From positions 1,323,334-1,387,333 of the forward strand of contig MU004185.1 in assembly GCA_010093605.1 (NCBI GenBank): DNA of 64,000 nucleotides, given 5' to 3'. The notes beneath the pieces are model-generated. The model made no database searches. It saw only the letters and a list, made by a program, of their open reading frames with translations, and had not been told where the DNA came from. Position numbers and translations under genes: made by a program. Shown here piece after piece: positions 63,320 through 64,000 of the stretch (positions are counted from its first letter, which is position 1; the number at the start of each line of letters is the position of its first letter). The stretch comes from Lophium mytilinum (lineage: Eukaryota; Ascomycota; Dothideomycetes; Mytilinidiales; Mytilinidiaceae).

Positions 63320-64000
63320 ATGAGGATGCTCTCCTCGTCGCTGGCCTCCCGGGCGAGCACTATTGCGACCCTCATCGCGTCACTCTGCCTTCTCCGTGGA
63401 GCGACCGCGTTCAATTTTGCTCCCATAGCTTCGCCCGATCTCGACTTGAAGAATCTCGGCCGCGTCGCCCTCGCCGGCGACTTCGACTCAATCTCACTCT
63501 ACCAATTCGAAGGACAGAACGAAAATGCCGCATCGCCGAGCGCTGGCTCGCTGCTCACCCGATTCCCCAATGGCGTCTTCACGTCACTGCAGGAAACCGA
63601 CGGCGAGATCCGCGCAATGTGCCCGTTCATCTCCAATGGTACACTGCAGGGTATAGTCTTCGGAGGAAACTTCACCAGCGTCGGCGGCGTCGCTGCGCAA
63701 GGCATCGCCCTTCTCAACGTCGACAACGCCAAAATTACCGCTCTCCCTGGCCTCAATGGATCTGTCAACGCCCTCATGTGCGACAAAGATACTAGTAGAG
63801 TCTACGTTGGAGGATCTTTCACTGGCGGCGGTGCGCAGAACGCAATTGTGTGGATAACGGACTGGACAAACATGCCATTCTCAGGATTTAATGGACCGGT
63901 TACGTCTATCGCAAAGGCTTCCAATGGCAACGTTATCTTCGGCGGAACGTTTGATGGATTGGGAAACACCACGACGCCGAAAGAGAAGGATGTCCAGGTC
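63320..64000 (+). CDS. RAX2: RAX2-type cellular morphogenesis protein, 5' part (3' truncated)
   Basis: Open from ATG 63320 to the window end, 227 codons visible. The N-terminus MRMLSSSLASRAST, followed by the hydrophobic TIATLIASLCLLRGATAF, is a good signal peptide. Then come FNFAPIASPDLDLKNLGRVA and LAGDFDSISLYQFEGQ, which match the start of ascomycete Rax2. Successive YVGGSFTGGG, FGGNFTSVGG and FGGTFDGLGN phrases are the beta-propeller/kelch-like repeats of the family. Sequons NGT, NFT and NGS point to glycosylation. Rax2 is a large, type I membrane glycoprotein that marks bud or growth sites with Rax1. The remainder lies beyond base 64000. Confidence 0.88.
   Translation, partial: MRMLSSSLASRASTIATLIASLCLLRGATAFNFAPIASPDLDLKNLGRVALAGDFDSISLYQFEGQNENAASPSAGSLLTRFPNGVFTSLQETDGEIRAMCPFISNGTLQGIVFGGNFTSVGGVAAQGIALLNVDNAKITALPGLNGSVNALMCDKDTSRVYVGGSFTGGGAQNAIVWITDWTNMPFSGFNGPVTSIAKASNGNVIFGGTFDGLGNTTTPKEKDVQV

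Overview
This window is nuclear DNA from a filamentous ascomycete (Pezizomycotina), most likely a Dothideomycete. Genes carry short GT-AG introns, mostly 43-75 nt with a few longer ones. Products include Pezizomycotina-type Rax2, Pal1, Bub2 and Zn2Cys6 proteins, and intergenic spacing is wide. I see no bacterial operon, CRISPR array, intact transposon or secondary-metabolite gene cluster. The class assignment is inference from protein style, not from a search.

Layout. 0-6 kb: the 3' end of an RRN3-type Pol I initiation factor, a six-exon ketohexokinase-like PfkB kinase, a compact kinesin, a small protein with an in-frame 30-bp repeat, and a DsbA-like thioredoxin-fold protein. 6.2-6.7 kb: a tandem array of about 107-bp units. 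7-12 kb: ERV46/ERGIC3 and a five-exon SulP sulfate permease, both on the minus strand. 13.8-23 kb: BUB2, a SnoaL-like protein, an alpha/beta hydrolase and the rRNA/tRNA cytidine acetyltransferase KRE33/NAT10. 25.9-33.6 kb: four poorly characterised conserved proteins and one tRNA-like gene. 33.7-38.2 kb: ALG6 and a nucleolin/NSR1 gene sharing a divergent promoter packed with GTGGGCT heptamers. 42-43.8 kb: a bHLH regulator, preceded by about 5.7 kb without genes. 49.5-54.5 kb: a 507-aa F-box/2EXR-like protein, a degenerate satellite with two unit-length classes, and a Zn2Cys6 regulator whose stop codon lies inside the last satellite copy. 55-64 kb: USB1, PAL1, a multi-pass membrane protein and the 5' part of RAX2.

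Most genes are housekeeping. RRN3, KRE33 and NSR1 serve ribosome production. USB1 trims U6 snRNA. ERV46 and ALG6 act in the ER and early secretory pathway. BUB2, PAL1, RAX2 and the kinesin bear on cell cycle, polarity and the cytoskeleton. Nothing suggests these genes form one linked system. The most unusual content is non-coding: the GTGGGCT cluster, the satellite at 51.3-52.3 kb, the array at 6.3-6.7 kb and the tRNA-like hairpin gene.

Exon boundaries were set by hand from GT/AG sites, frame continuity and family alignment from memory. No alignment or search could be run.
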